Of a stretch of 64,000 nt of DNA, positions 12,000 to 23,762 are shown piece after piece. Source of the stretch: Jacaranda mimosifolia (lineage: Eukaryota > Streptophyta > Magnoliopsida > Lamiales > Bignoniaceae); assembly GCA_018894105.1 (NCBI GenBank), contig CM032121.1:23901730-23965729 (forward strand), read 5' to 3'. Position 1 is the first letter of the stretch, and each line of letters begins with the position of its first letter. Both the position numbers and the translations under genes were made by a program. A model generated the notes under the pieces. It was given only the letters and a program-made list of their open reading frames with translations. It made no database searches and was not told the DNA's origin.

Positions 12000-12290
12000 A
12001 TATAATTTCTATAAATCTAAATACAAAATAAATTTGAAGATAATTCTTAAAAATATAAATTATTATTTACTAAATGAGAATGATTTCATTATTTTGAATT
12101 ACTCATAACAAATTTATATATATTCAAACATCAATAAAATTTCAAAAATATTAATAGTATAATTTTAAGTACATAATAAATTCTAAATAATTCTTTAAAA
12201 ATATAAAGTGTTTTTTCACTTGGAAGTTAAGAAAATAAATTAATAATATTGTCAAAATATTGAACATAAAAATTTAAGAAATTTTTTTAT
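12000..12290 (+). repeat. AT-rich repeat family, copy 2, right part
   Basis: After the ATATA duplication the sequence resumes with AATACAAAATAAATTTGAAG, then TTATTTACTAAATGAGAATG and AATATTGTCAAAATATTGAA, in step with copies 1 and 3. Confidence 0.7.
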
Positions 12291-12784
12291 GATTTTCACT
12301 TATGAATCTTAAACAAAATAAAGATTATAACTATGTTATTATTTTTAATCAATTATTTTATATAAACTATTTGTGCCTTTATCATTAAATAGTATTAGGA
12401 AAACAACTCCAATTTGTTGTATATTTTTAATTAAAAATTATTTCTTCTTATTTTTGACTCCTTTTTATTATCACTGTCTTGGGAGCTTAAAAAGCATGTT
12501 TTAAATTGGATAATGGATAATTTAAATAAATTTTTGAAATAATTTATAAACTGCTGTTATGTCTCACTACTGAGATACCTCTTCATATAAATAAGATCTT
12601 ACACCATGTGCTTGGTGCACTTAAAACAGATATAATTATTTAATTTTTTTTAATAATATTAAACTTCATGTAATTAAATTACAAAATAATTTTCTTAATA
12701 TTTCAAAAAAGAAAAACTTATTAAAAGATTTCACTTGAAAATGTTAAGATTTGATTTTGTCCTTGAGTTGACTAAACTTCAGGC
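12291..12784. other. AT-rich non-coding DNA
   Basis: No gene, RNA or transposon end was recognised. Confidence 0.6.
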
Positions 12785-13085
12785 TTTACCCATATGCAAT
12801 TTATGCATATGTCATGCATTAATTTATTAAATATAAATATTTTTTTTCCAAAAATAATTAACCTATAATTTCAACAATTTTAAATACATCATCAATTTTA
12901 AAATAATCCGTAAAATATGCAAACTTTATTATTTACATATATTTAAAAATATTAATGAAGTTTCAAAAATATCATAATAAATTAATAACATAATTTTGAA
13001 TAAAAAATAAATTTGAAAATAATTCTTAAAAAATGAACTATTATTTACTAAATGAGTATGATTTCATTATTTTAAATTACTCAAG
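12785..13085 (+). repeat. AT-rich repeat family, copy 3
   Basis: It begins ACCCATATGCAATTTATGCA, as copy 1 does, and contains the sequence equivalent to the uninterrupted target of the solo LTR (…AATTAATAACATAATTTTGAA…). It serves as a paralogous empty site. Confidence 0.7.
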
Positions 13086-15378
13086 AAAATGTAAAAGAAA
13101 AGGAAACCATGGGATGAAAGGAAAGAGAGACATGGATGGAAATGAATGAAAGTGGACCATAGAAAATACAAAAAATATGTCTACTGAATAAATAAAAGTT
13201 GGATTATTCATATCTTACCTATTTAAACATATAAAGAAGTGGAGTTCTATTCCCTTTGCCTACAACTTGTACCAACTTCAGACTTGTAAGAAGAAAATAG
13301 CCACCTACGTTTACGTTTAAGATTTTGAACGATAGTTAAAGAAAATATACCGACAGGAAAAATATAGCATATGGGGGTTTATAACTACCAACCCTCTTGC
13401 ATGTCACCTTTCTGCATAACACATATAACATCATCTTTCTAAGAAAATATACTTACACATGAAATAAAAAAAGAGAGAAGAAAAGGTTCTTGTAGTATTT
13501 TGACAAATCAATTGCAGCATTTTACTATGAAACATGATTGGAGAATACATAGAATGACAATCAAGAAAATTTATGAAGAATACAGTTCGAGATAAAAACA
13601 TGATCTTTTGCAATCCAAGTGATCCACAAAGATAGGAACCATTTATTTATGCCACTTACCATCAAAGAGGAGAAATTTCTTTAATAGACACGCATATCCT
13701 CCTCAATGATCCAGCACCAAACCAAACCAAAAAAAAGGGAGGGGGGAGGGAGAGAGAGAGAGAGAGATTGCATCAACCCCAAGTCCAACAATATTTAAAG
13801 CCACCTAAATACAGGTAATAGCCTCGCTCAAATGATGAAACCCAGCGGCATCAGCATTTCAACTTTCAAGCAAAGTAACATTCTTTCCATGCACAACCAT
13901 GCTCAAATAGGTTCTGCAGGAATTTCAGCACCAAGCAAAACACCAACAACCCTCACATGAGGGATTATTTGCAACATCCATGCACAGCAGCAACTACCTA
14001 ACCTCTAAGTTCTTTACAGCAGCAAAGATAGCAATTGTGAACTTTGCAAAATCTATTCAGCATCAGAGCAGCATCCCATATTCTTTAGGAAGCCCCCAAT
14101 TCTAACAGAAATCCAATCATTCCAACATACCACTTAAAAAACTCAAAGATGAGCCACTTGCTGCATCTGCAAGGCAATTCTAAGCTTAAAATCAAGGCAC
14201 CAAAATTTTGTACTAAACACCAACAGCTATAAAATATCATCTAAGGAAAAAAAACTAGGTTTATTCTATAAAGAAACATAAATAATTCCCAGACTGAGAT
14301 GCAATGGCAGCCATCCTCTCTTTAGGGAAGTAAAGAGAAGTGCAAAAGATTCCTTATGTCAGCATTATAACACCTTGACACTCTCCCCAGACCAGATGCC
14401 CCCCTTTGTAGCTGGAGAGAAAATGATCACTAACTTGCATCTCTAGAAAAGAAGTTTCAACCATAAAAGGGAAGGAGTTGGCAATTGATACAAGAGAATT
14501 TGACCATAATTATTCAGTCCTATATGGGATTAAATTGCATATCCTTCGCAATGCCAGTTGCTTGGGCACTCTAACAAAACCACATATTATGTAAACAATA
14601 TTATGAACTTCCATTTATTCTCATAGCAATACAAGAATTTCTCAAACTCTGTGAGAGTAGAAGCACAAATTTCAGAAATTTCTTTTAACCTCTCCACCCC
14701 TGGAACTCAGCAGACATATCCATTAAAGAACTCCATGAATATGGATTAGCCGTTCCCATATCTGGAGGTTTAAATGCAATATATACAAGGTAGACTGAGC
14801 TAGGAAAGACAAGACAATAGGTACAATTTCACTAGGTTTTAGGGAGTCGATAATTATATACGATTTCAAACCCTCAGCCGTTTGTGTTTCCTGCATTTTA
14901 TCTACCCACTTTGCCTTGCATGGTCAACAAATTCCTCTGTTGTTGATTCACTTCCATCATACTGAGCCTCATTTTCTTATGCCAATTATTGACTTTGCAT
15001 CTCCATTTGCAGCCTGAGCTTGAGGCGTAAATCCAAAGTAAAGTCAATATTGTTACAAACCAATACCAGAGGTTGGATAAACATATCTATTTCCATCATT
15101 TACACTCACTTTACTTGCAACTATAACATTGCCTAATCACAAACACACAACAAGTGCACCTCAGTTTAACCTCAATGTAGTCCACGGTTCCTCTCAGGCT
15201 GGCACTTAAGGTGTCTGTGTGTCATAGATGTTTACATAAAAAGAGTTAAACCTAGGTTTTGAAAGTTCACACTGAACCTCTATCACAAAATCCAAATTTG
15301 AAAGTGAAAATAGATAAAGGTTATGGATATAACTTAAAATAATTAAAAAAAAAATGCTGCAGAAAAAATGCTACTTAC
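13086..15378. other. Non-coding DNA downstream of the DCL1 remnants
   Basis: No exon could be assigned. A (GA)n tract lies at about 13745-13768. On the minus strand it is where the 3' half of a DCL1 gene would be expected, but I could not find the dsRBD1 exon here. Confidence 0.5.
13740..13768. repeat. G/GA-rich microsatellite
   Basis: A purine tract of G-rich sequence followed by about eight GA dinucleotides. Confidence 0.85.
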
Positions 15379-15711
15379 CTATTTCTCAAGTGCACTTGTT
15401 CCATATCGAAGATGTACATGAAGGTTAGGTTTAATAGCTACACTGCGAAGTTCTCATTATTCACAGCTCGCAAGTCGGTCAGGCATCTTGGAGGCAAATC
15501 TGTGCATGTGAAAAACAGGTGTCTTGTGATGAGATGATCCAGCACAACATCCTCAACAAATTCTAGTCGTCGATAACAACACACTCCAGAAGATGGACGT
15601 GATGCATAAGTTATAGCCTCTACCAGCAAGCCCCCATCCTTGAACTTGACGTTCAAAGAACCTTCTAATGCATCAAAATCAATAGTTCTTACTACATTCG
15701 CTGGAACAGTA
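15379..15711 (-). pseudogene. DCL1: DICER-LIKE 1 pseudo-exon: RNase III domain b
   Basis: The minus-strand frame reads TVPANVVRTIDFDALEGSL, then GLLVEAITYASRPSSGVCCY, then RRLEFVEDVVLDHLITRHLF, then LPPRCLTDLRAVNNENFA, the second RNase III domain of plant DCL1. The RNase III signature is usually RLEFVGDAVLD; here G and A became E and V, while the acidic Glu and Asp remain. After NENFA about two bases are lost and the frame continues as VAIKPNLHVHLRYGTSALEK. A TAG replaces the expected CAG just before a GTAAG donor at 15378. An AG acceptor lies at 15712. DCL1 dices microRNA precursors in the nucleus; this piece cannot. It lies 3' of the C-terminal exon on this strand, the wrong order for the gene. 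Confidence 0.88.
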
Positions 15712-16121
15712 CTAGTAATTTATCTCTTTCAAATCAAAATTTATGTCAATTCCAATACACTCCACAAAAGCATAAAAATAGAGAAAGTGGTGTTTACTTT
15801 GTCACCAAATGCATTCTATTTTTCATTAAATAATAGGGAAAAAAATGGCGCTTCCATTTCTTTTCTTTTTTCCCTTTTCCTCACCATATCCACATTAATC
15901 TTTAATAATCAAAGAAAAAAAATAAACAACAGACAAATACATTTGAATAAATTGCCACCAAATGAGATAAATCACAATATATCAAATAAGTTTGTTAGGA
16001 CTCATGAAGAAATAAATAGTGCTCATACAAAAAGTAGACGTGCTGATAATTATCTCCAAAGAGCATTATTGCAAGCATGCTTTTTAATCTACCATTTTTT
16101 TTGCGAAAAGAATCATCAGGC

Positions 16122-16293
16122 TTACCATTTACTTAGAAGTTCGAAGAGAAGAACTGCAGCAGAACCTTTCACTTTCTTAACACTTGGCACCAGTTCACCA
16201 ATGCATTCAACCATCCATTCTCTATTAGAAATAGTAACATGCACCCCAAATGTAAATCATTTTGCATGTGCATGACCACCCTCATCAACAAAC
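16122..16293 (-). pseudogene. DCL1: DICER-LIKE 1 pseudo-exon: C-terminal dsRBD2
   Basis: After a TTCAG acceptor the frame reads FVDEGGHAHAK, an in-frame TGA (16257-16259, where Arg is expected), FTFGVHVTISNREWMVECIG, then ELVPSVKKVKGSAAVLLFEL and LSKW before TAA. This matches the last exon of plant DCL1, the second double-stranded RNA binding domain, usually ending AAVLLLELLNK. It is the true C terminus of the family, yet here it lies upstream (higher coordinate, minus strand) of the RNase IIIb exon, so the gene has been rearranged or two copies are interleaved. The neighbouring plus-strand frame (15640-16275) is a shadow. Confidence 0.85.
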
Positions 16294-17268
16294 CTGAATG
16301 AAAAACATTAGATCAATATATACATAGCACATCCATTCTATGTATGACTTTCCTCAGAAAAAGTTCAACTTAAAGAGAAATATCTTACTTGTAAAGGGGC
16401 ATTGGCCAATTTCTACACAAACAAATATCTTTCATGGTTCGTCTGGTAAACGTTTGGCTCCCATTTTTCTTCTCATTCATCCTCTCCCATTTCATTTGGA
16501 CTCGTCACAACCTTTTCCAGATAATATACATTCTCCCTGCAAAGACAAATGGTTGGCACGTGCTATCCAAAGTTGAACACCTAACATTAACAACAATCAC
16601 AAGTTCAATCCATAATTTAAGGAGCTAGTAATATCAGATTTTGAAGATGATATATGCACAAACTATGGAACCCAACTAATTTTATACCAAATATGAGAGG
16701 GATTAAACCAATCTCTCTATACCTATCCCTACTTTCAAATGCAATAGTTTCCCTATATTGAGTCATAGTGCTGTTGATGAATGCATATACTAAACATGCA
16801 AGTACACTTGAAGAATGAGGTAGTTATGATTTCTAGTTATATCAGGGGAAAGCATGCTCAACCAGCATGAATCAAACTACATTTTTTTGCTGTAATATGC
16901 CCCTATTTTCACAAAATGACAAATTGGTTTATCCTACGATGTTAAAAGACATCTATTTATTAGTCATTTGGCAGGCTATCTTACTAACTCTTTTAAGTGG
17001 AAACTGCAGATGTGGAAATCTATGCCATGTCTTTTGGTAACCTACCATGCATGGGTTTGCCTTGGAACTACTTAAATTGACATATATCCAATTACCATTG
17101 GAAAGGTAGTGGTGAATGATAATTTCAAATCGAGAAACATCATTATATTTATGATTCTTAATTAGATATAGAATAAATTGGAAACTCAATGTTGAAGGTA
17201 TGTCAAGTGTTTTACCTTTCAACAACATAGTAGTTACACTTAAAACAAGGAAAAATAGAGCAACTAAC

Positions 17269-17690
17269 CTGGAGAAATTCATCTACTTCTTCTGGGTAAA
17301 AATTCTGGGCCTGTCACTGACCAGCTGGGAGCAGTAAAAGTGGATGGGCCCAACAACTGAATTTAAGGTCACAATAGTACTAGTAGACTCCACTTGGTAC
17401 ACAATACCAGCTATTGCCTCTCTAGAATGTATGTTGCAGGTATCCCTAAGATGACCAATATCGGCCCTCTCAATGGCTTCTTTCCACGAAGTCTCTTCAC
17501 TGTTCCTAGCATTCTCTAGAAAAGCTACGTGGGACACTCTCAACCATCAAGATGTAATCTGATCCAGGCTTTCTGGCATGGCCTCTAGACTAAACATAAA
17601 CCAATACAGTTTTGGCAAGATCAAAGCAGATGATAACATTGCATTGCCGATATCAAGACCTCTTCAGCAACACTACTTGCAACAAAAATA
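17269..17690 (-). pseudogene. DCL1: DICER-LIKE 1 pseudo-exon: helicase C end and DUF283 start
   Basis: The exon starts VASSVAEEV (usual VATSVAEEGLDI, helicase motif V). It then has an indel, runs through a segment matching DLAKTVLAYIQSRGRARKPG and the ILMVERG block, and from 17543 down reads VSHVAFLENARNSEETSWKE, then AIERADIGHLRDTCNI, then IAGIVYQVESTSTIVTLNSV and GPIHFYCSQLVSDR. This is the end of the helicase C-terminal domain and the start of the Dicer dimerisation domain. A TAG interrupts shortly before a GTTAGT donor at 17268. It was an internal exon, and the intron to the next upstream piece (17778-17892) is retained, so it is not a reverse-transcribed copy. Confidence 0.88.
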
Positions 17691-17777
17691 GTAAACTATA
17701 TAACAAATCAAATAACAAATAAATTCATGAGATAAGATAAAATATTTAGGACATGCTAGTCTAACATACACAACCAC

Positions 17778-17892
17778 CTCAGAATTGAGCGTTGTATCTT
17801 GCACTTGGCTGGTTTGCATTTCTTGACTATTGTTGTGCCAAATCAAACTTGCAGATTTGATAAGGCATAATGATGGGAAATTGTACAAAAAG
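17778..17892 (-). pseudogene. DCL1: DICER-LIKE 1 pseudo-exon: helicase C domain
   Basis: Between a TATGCAG acceptor and a GTGGTTG donor the frame reads FPSLCLIKSASLIWHNNSQE then MQTSQVQDTTLNSE. It corresponds to the LPSLSFIKCASLIGHNNSQE and MQDTISKFRDG region of DCL1, between helicase motifs IV and V. Gly to Trp and the end mismatch are departures. The exon is 115 bases long. Confidence 0.88.
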
Positions 17893-17976
17893 CTGCATAT
17901 AAAGGACAAGTTAATTGTTGTATGAAAGCAATATCTAACAAAAACCCATGCGATGTGTTTTTTGTACTCAATTGAC

Positions 17977-18123
17977 CTCAGGAATAAACAAGTTAGCCAC
18001 GATAGGTTAAACAATGGTTATAGCACGAAAATCCTCTGTACACTGATACTTCAGAAGTATCTTGTTCAGAGTCACTTTCATTAGTAATAGTAATCTCATC
18101 AACATGCTCCCCGCCAGAGACAA
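17977..18123 (-). pseudogene. DCL1: DICER-LIKE 1 pseudo-exon: linker and helicase motif IV
   Basis: After a GACAG acceptor the sequence reads VVSGGEHVDEI, as in the acidic linker of DCL1. After a deletion of the ADGKVTPKVQSL part it resumes in another frame as YQCTEDFRAITIV, then a TAA, then PIVANLFIPEV. The usual text is YQHTEDFRAIIFVERVVAAL. The exon ends GAG before GTCAATTG. Two frames and a stop show decay. Confidence 0.82.
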
Positions 18124-18934
18124 CTGTCAAATTTGCAGACCAGCACATTATACATGTTATTATATATCATATATATTTTGAAATGTTTGTCAAAATATCT
18201 CAACATCAGCATTAAGTTAGAAAAAATCCAAGCTTTAATAGGAGATGTGCCTCTTCTCAAGTATGAACAGATCATAAACAAAGCTCAACACAAATTAAGG
18301 TAAATACTAAAGATCTACTGTAAAATTTGGATGCATATTCATGCATAATAATCTTAGTGAAGAAACATTACAATCTTATTTGAATATTATCCTTCTCATG
18401 CAAATTAACTACGATGCCTTGTTATTCAAGCACTCCACATTTCATTTAGAAACTATAGATTCACAAAAAGGATAGATTTCATTCAAAGACAGTAGATGCA
18501 CAAAATAAAAGGAGGAAAAGGATATAAGCAGGACAATTTCCAAGTAAATCTTTACTTATGACAGTTGATTTATTGAAATTTATTAACAGATTAACCTAAT
18601 CAAAGAGGGCAAACAAGAAACAACATACACAAATTTAGGAGGGTAAGCCTCATGAGAATGTTAACATACAATACAATTGGCCAACACTAATGCAACTAGC
18701 TACAATTAAGACCATAAACAAATATTATTACTTTAAGGCAGCATCTTCCCCTTGGGTCTAGGACATAGTTAAGACTCAATAGATCAACTTCTTGCTTAGC
18801 TTAGGTCTAGTATCGTCATTCACAGTCAAGAGGTAGTTTCTATTTTGAAGTAATATTATGCTTAATGAGATAAACCAATCAGTGAGTCACCAGTAATGCA
18901 TATTATGCATCATAATAAAGAAAGAACTACTTAC

Positions 18935-18990
18935 CATAACCCTCCTCTAGCTCATCAAGCCCATTCCTATCTGGAACACACTGTCTATGC
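18935..18990 (-). pseudogene. DCL1: DICER-LIKE 1 pseudo-exon: acidic linker (short)
   Basis: The minus strand reads DRNGLDELEEGYG directly before a consensus donor GTAAGT (18929-18934). DCL1 proteins carry a DE(M/L)EEGELPD motif in the linker after the first helicase half, and the next remnant (17977-18123) begins with the following VVSGGEHVD. The upstream limit of this exon is not resolved. Confidence 0.6.
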
Positions 18991-21095
18991 CAGTGTGCCT
19001 CTAGTGTTATTCTCCAAAATGGCCCATTTGGACAGATAACATTGCAAAGAATACAAAAAATTTCCAAACATCCAGAAATAAGCATCTTAAGCTCTAGTCT
19101 CCATAATCTACAAAATCTAAACCACCTTCCAACTCCCAGCCACCCCATCTCTTAAACCCATAATAATCACCACCTCAAAACTTTCGTACCAGAAAATCAT
19201 AAAAGCAATCAATAAATTTCAAAACCACCATGGCTCAAGAAGAGATGCAGCAAAGAAAGCAGATGGTAAAAAAAATTTAATCAAAAGGATAAGTTGGAAA
19301 ACTATTAGAACCAAGTTGCTAGCAACATTTATATAGTCTTTGTTTAACACGTCTACCATTGACATCACTTTTGTCTAGAACACCTTCAGTACCTAGCTTG
19401 CCTACAACAATGGAGTGTTCATTGATCCTAGAAACATACTCCAATAATTCAATCATGACATGGGGATGACTTTCTTTAAGGTACTCAAACCGTCTTTACA
19501 TAGCAACTCCGCAAATTCAACTTATAAGTGACAACTCACTAAGGGACCCGTGATAAATAAGTTTTGTAAAAAGCTCAATAAATAGTTTTGTGCATTTGAG
19601 GACTACGAAGCACCAGATTACATGAAAATGAAGAATATAAAGGTAAAGTTCTTGGAATTATTAGAAATCTGCCAGGTGGATGAAAAGATTGATATTGGAG
19701 GATCTCATTGGATCGGCCTTTTGATGTTGGCGGAGCTCATTGTCCTTCCTTGTCCTTCTTGAGTTTGTGCCTTGGGCCCTTACATTGTGTGATGTTACTC
19801 CTCTTGTCATCCACTTATCAAGTTAAAGATAACTATTTAAGTTCAACTTATATCCTATCTAGCTAGAGAACAATCCAGTGGACTTACGCAGCCTTTTTGA
19901 GAGCTTAAGAAGCACATTCAACTAGTTGCTTTCCAGGAATCAAGTAAACATGAACTACAATGTTAAGAAACCAAACCACCACCAAATCAACCAACAAAAA
20001 ACCCATATGACCCATATGCTTCAGTTAAGATTCCACTTTTCATTTCTTTCCCTAAACAGGATAGTTTACTTTGGCATATTGCAATGCCTTTGCATAGAAG
20101 TCTATCTAAGAACTTCCAACACACAAGGAACCCCTTTCCCAAACATGTTCAGAGATGACATTTCTTTATCATTTAAATAAATAAAAAATAGAGGAAAAAG
20201 AAAAGCTTTTATATACGGCGCATGCTGTTGCATACACTATGGAGCAAGAAGGTAACTCGGACAACAGGAATCATTGACATACATTTTCTGATTACAAATA
20301 TCAACAGGTGGTACATTTCTATCGGCCACTACAGACTAGATGGCAATGGCAACCAACAAAAATTAGTAACAGTTAAAATTTTCCATGCAGAAAGATGATT
20401 AGGACAAAGCTGCTCTGAACGGAAGATTAAGGTTTCAAAGTAGAAAACTTCCTGGATTTAAAATAACTGGAAAAACAAACAAGTTGATCTATCACCAAGT
20501 CATCATTTTAATGTCACCATCAAGTTTCTATAGCGTCAAAAGAACCATATTAGATTCAGAAAGACAAAAGTCTCTTTAGGTGAATGAGGGAGTCGAACTT
20601 GAAGAATCTTTCTTTTCTACTGGCATACTAAGGGGATTTTACATTTCTTTTTCATATTATCCTTTTTTTCTTCAAAAGAATGAGGGATGAAGAGAGCAAA
20701 TAGGAAACCCCCCCCCCAAACACACACAAAGAAAAAAAAACACAAAAATTGGGCCAGCATAGTGTTATCTCTCCCCCCAAAGGAAAAAAATAAAGCAAAA
20801 AGGACACATTTTTGGTCCTACATATTCTTGCAATATACTTACAAACTAGAATATGCTCAACTATTTATGGTCCTAAAGATGCATCACAATTCATAACATT
20901 TAATAGTGCTCAAGATACATAACTAGAGAAGACAAATCCTTATACTGACAATAAATATTAACATAAAGTTTTATGCCAACCTTAATAGAAGTTTTGTTCC
21001 TCTCCAACGTAACTTACTCCTAACTAACTAATAAAAATAATGCAATATTTCACCTAATCAGGTACAATATGCTAAAAGCAAAGATAAAAATTTAC
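18991..21095. other. Intron-like or intergenic DNA
   Basis: No exon recognised. It lies between the DCL1 linker remnant and the BPM exon. A C-run followed by A-rich sequence occurs at 20705-20750. Confidence 0.5.
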
Positions 21096-21318
21096 CTCTA
21101 AGATTTTCAGGCAGTGCAATAAATTTGAGATAGACAGATTTTAGCAGGAAACAGTGGTGATGTACTGCAAGTAGCATATCTACAACAGTATTAATAGCAA
21201 TATCCTCACAGAGCAATATGAGTATATCTAAATCGTATTGATACGCAGCAGCAAGTAGATGCTGAGACATCAAGGTTGAGGCCCACTTTGAGTTCAGTCC
21301 AGTAAGCTCTTCCAAGTG
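21096..21318 (-). pseudogene. BPM (MATH-BTB) pseudo-exon: post-BTB segment
   Basis: The frame reads [57 protein letters not shown] and [16 protein letters not shown]. This is the segment after the BTB domain in plant BPM proteins, substrate adaptors of CUL3 ubiquitin ligases. The family usually has [28 protein letters not shown], so four residues are missing before DIAINTV and the TTLALAEQ part is altered. An AG acceptor precedes it and GTAAAT follows at 21095. No MATH or BTB exon was found nearby. It sits between DCL1 helicase exons on the same strand. Confidence 0.87.
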
Positions 21319-23157
21319 CTTGATCATGGTTTACGAGCAAACACAGGAGCAACACAAATTGTCAACCAACCAAGTACAAGAAAAAAAACCTAATAAAGCA
21401 AAACTTCAATCTAGGTTGATATAGAAGGGTATAGTATGTTTCAATTCTTTTGTCTTGGAAAAAAAGGCCTGCTCATCTATAAAACCAGAAGTCTAACTGT
21501 TTTCATGTTTCTTTCCTACTTAATAAAGATATAAGTAAAGTTGCTCTCCAATGAAATAAGTTTCTCAACTATACCCTGAGTATGTGTGCCATAAGAATAA
21601 AACCTTACACCCTGAGCACTTTATTACTAGATTGCAACCCAGAATGACAAACTGAAGACACTGAAAAAGTCCAGAAAATATCAATACCCAACCCCTACCC
21701 CAGCCCCAAAAAAATTTAAATGTTAAATGTTCTAAAATAACTTCTAGCTATTTTAAATAAATTATAATATGAATACATAATTAAGGATGCAATAGACAAG
21801 CACTCAAGAATCTCCTTTGTTACAAAGAAAAATAGTCATTGTGGTTGGAAGAGAGACCAGCAAAATACCTCAAAATCAGGTGCATTTCTTTTTCTTTTTC
21901 TTTTTTCCAGTTTTTACTAACCATCTCGCAACAAGAATGCTGAAGCATTTCTATTCTTTTACATAGACAGTATTCAAAGAAATGGAAAGAAAAGTGGAAT
22001 AAATCACATAATCCAATATGATAATTTTACTAGGGGATGCTTTTGAGTAACAAAACCAGATCAATCAACATTGAACTCTTTAGTAAGAAGTGGCACGATT
22101 ACTACTCGTAACTTAAGTAAATAAGACAATTGAACCATGCACCAAAATAATCATAATCAAAACCCATATGTTGCTTATAATAAGATTGCTAAGCAGTAGA
22201 GTTATACCTTAGCAAAGAATAAAGTGGTCCAAAATCACATGGAATCAAGCATTCACCACCAGCCATTCGCAAGGAAAAATAGATAGCTTGCAAATAACTA
22301 GTGCCATAAAACCAAGATAATTCTAATCCACCATTGTTAAACTAGCGAAGAAGTACATAGTAAACATAATTCTCATATACTTGTATGTTTACAAGCAATC
22401 TCTTCAATCTTGCAGAGAACTGCACGTCCTTGAGATCAACGTACAGAGTAATCAGACCAAGAAGTTCACACATGTAGAATAAATCACTTTAAGATAAAGA
22501 TTCTAACATGGCTATTTATTTCTCTCACCGATTCAATAGGGCTGAACCCTTTAAAACAAAGATTTTGACATGGTGACCTATGTACCACATTGATTACATG
22601 GAGTTCATTCAACAACCTCCCGCAAAAGGGTAAAAGTTACCAAAACCAGAGATTGACAATTGAGATAGGCAGGCAGCATGTCATAATAAAGCACATAGTT
22701 AATCCATAATATCTCATGAATAGAGAAAGATGTCACATGGAAGACCCATGATTGAGGCACTACTGTCAAATGCTAACAGAAGTAAACAAAATAGAAATCT
22801 ACACGAAAAACACAATACACAAAAAGCATATAGCAATCTTACTCAGACAACTAGCATACTTGTCCAACTAGCCCATCTCATTTTGCTTGCTTACATTTTC
22901 TTCCAATATTAACATGCATAGGAAAACAAGATAATTGGCAATTTTGATATTATTGTAATAGGGAAATAGAGTAGACTTCATATTCTAAAATATTTCACAA
23001 ACTCAAAGAAAAGCCCCACTCAAGAACTGATGAATGGAAGAATGAAAAGCAACTTACTTTTACCATGTCAAACCAGGACATTTAATTATAGATAGAGTGT
23101 TATATATATATATATATATGCAAACAAACAAACAAACCTATATGGAAGAGCATTACA
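21319..23157. other. Intron-like or intergenic DNA
   Basis: No exon assigned. A minus-strand open stretch near 22380-22460 (reads LYVDLKDVQFSARLKRLLVN) is unexplained. A (TA)n microsatellite at about 23100-23119 lies just beyond the DCL1 exon. Confidence 0.5.
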
Positions 23158-23527
23158 TCACTTTGTAAGCATACCATTGTCCTAGTTCACCAAGTAAATA
23201 GGTTGATGGCCCTCAATTTTTGGATTAAATTAGCGGCACCATACTTTTAGTCCGTTCAGACACACCATAAACTTGGCACAACTCTTCGTTAGTTCTAGCA
23301 TATCTGGCTCTAATAAATTGCCACTTATTCTGCAGCTTGACCGAGCAGCTTCCTTGACATTCTGGTGCATTTATTTATTTGCTTGTGGAGGGACCACAAA
23401 CTAGCAGCTTTGGTACATGATTCTCCAGCTCCTCATGGTTCTCTATGGCACAAACTACAAACTGCGGCATCTTGTTTATTTTCTAGATTGCGAATCTTTA
23501 CAACACAATCAACTTGGCTAGAAACAC
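23158..23527 (-). pseudogene. DCL1: DICER-LIKE 1 pseudo-exon: helicase insertion region
   Basis: Reading in shifted frames, the exon gives VSSQVDCVVKIRNLENK, QDAAVCSLCHRE, a frameshift near 23440, EELENHVPKLL, KAASLWSLHKQI, NKWQFIRARYARTNEELCQV, YGVSERTK, then after further frameshifts NLIQKLRAIN and LGELGQWYAYKV. Each block matches in order the DCL1 segment that follows GMTASPVNLKG. At least three frameshifts and several stops are needed. The length (about 370 bases) is what one uninterrupted DCL1 exon would give. The upstream border lacks a clean AG. The preceding intron is kept. Confidence 0.9.
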
Positions 23528-23762
23528 ATGAGTTGCACAAAAATAGATTTTGTCTTTTAAGAGAAGTGTCCAAAAAAGAGATACAAGATAGGACTAACAC
23601 AATACTTAATGCCAGCAAAATATCAACAGAGATCCAAAAGAACTTAATCAATGCATATATGTCTTAAGTTTTAAGCCATAAGATGCTTCCATAAGAACCC
23701 CATTACCTCACAAGAGCAGAGACAAGGTAATTAACTGCAGAGACACGAATCAGTAACATGCC

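Noticed and set aside
15640..16275. 211-codon plus-strand open frame
   Set aside because: It runs antisense across the DCL1 dsRBD2 exon and the edge of RNase IIIb. Its composition is not protein-like, and the minus strand explains the sequence.
15711..17282. Search for DCL1 PAZ, RNase IIIa and dsRBD1 exons and for the coding segment that holds the miR162 target
   Set aside because: No convincing match seen by eye in 15.7-17.3 kb or 13-15.4 kb, so none is annotated.
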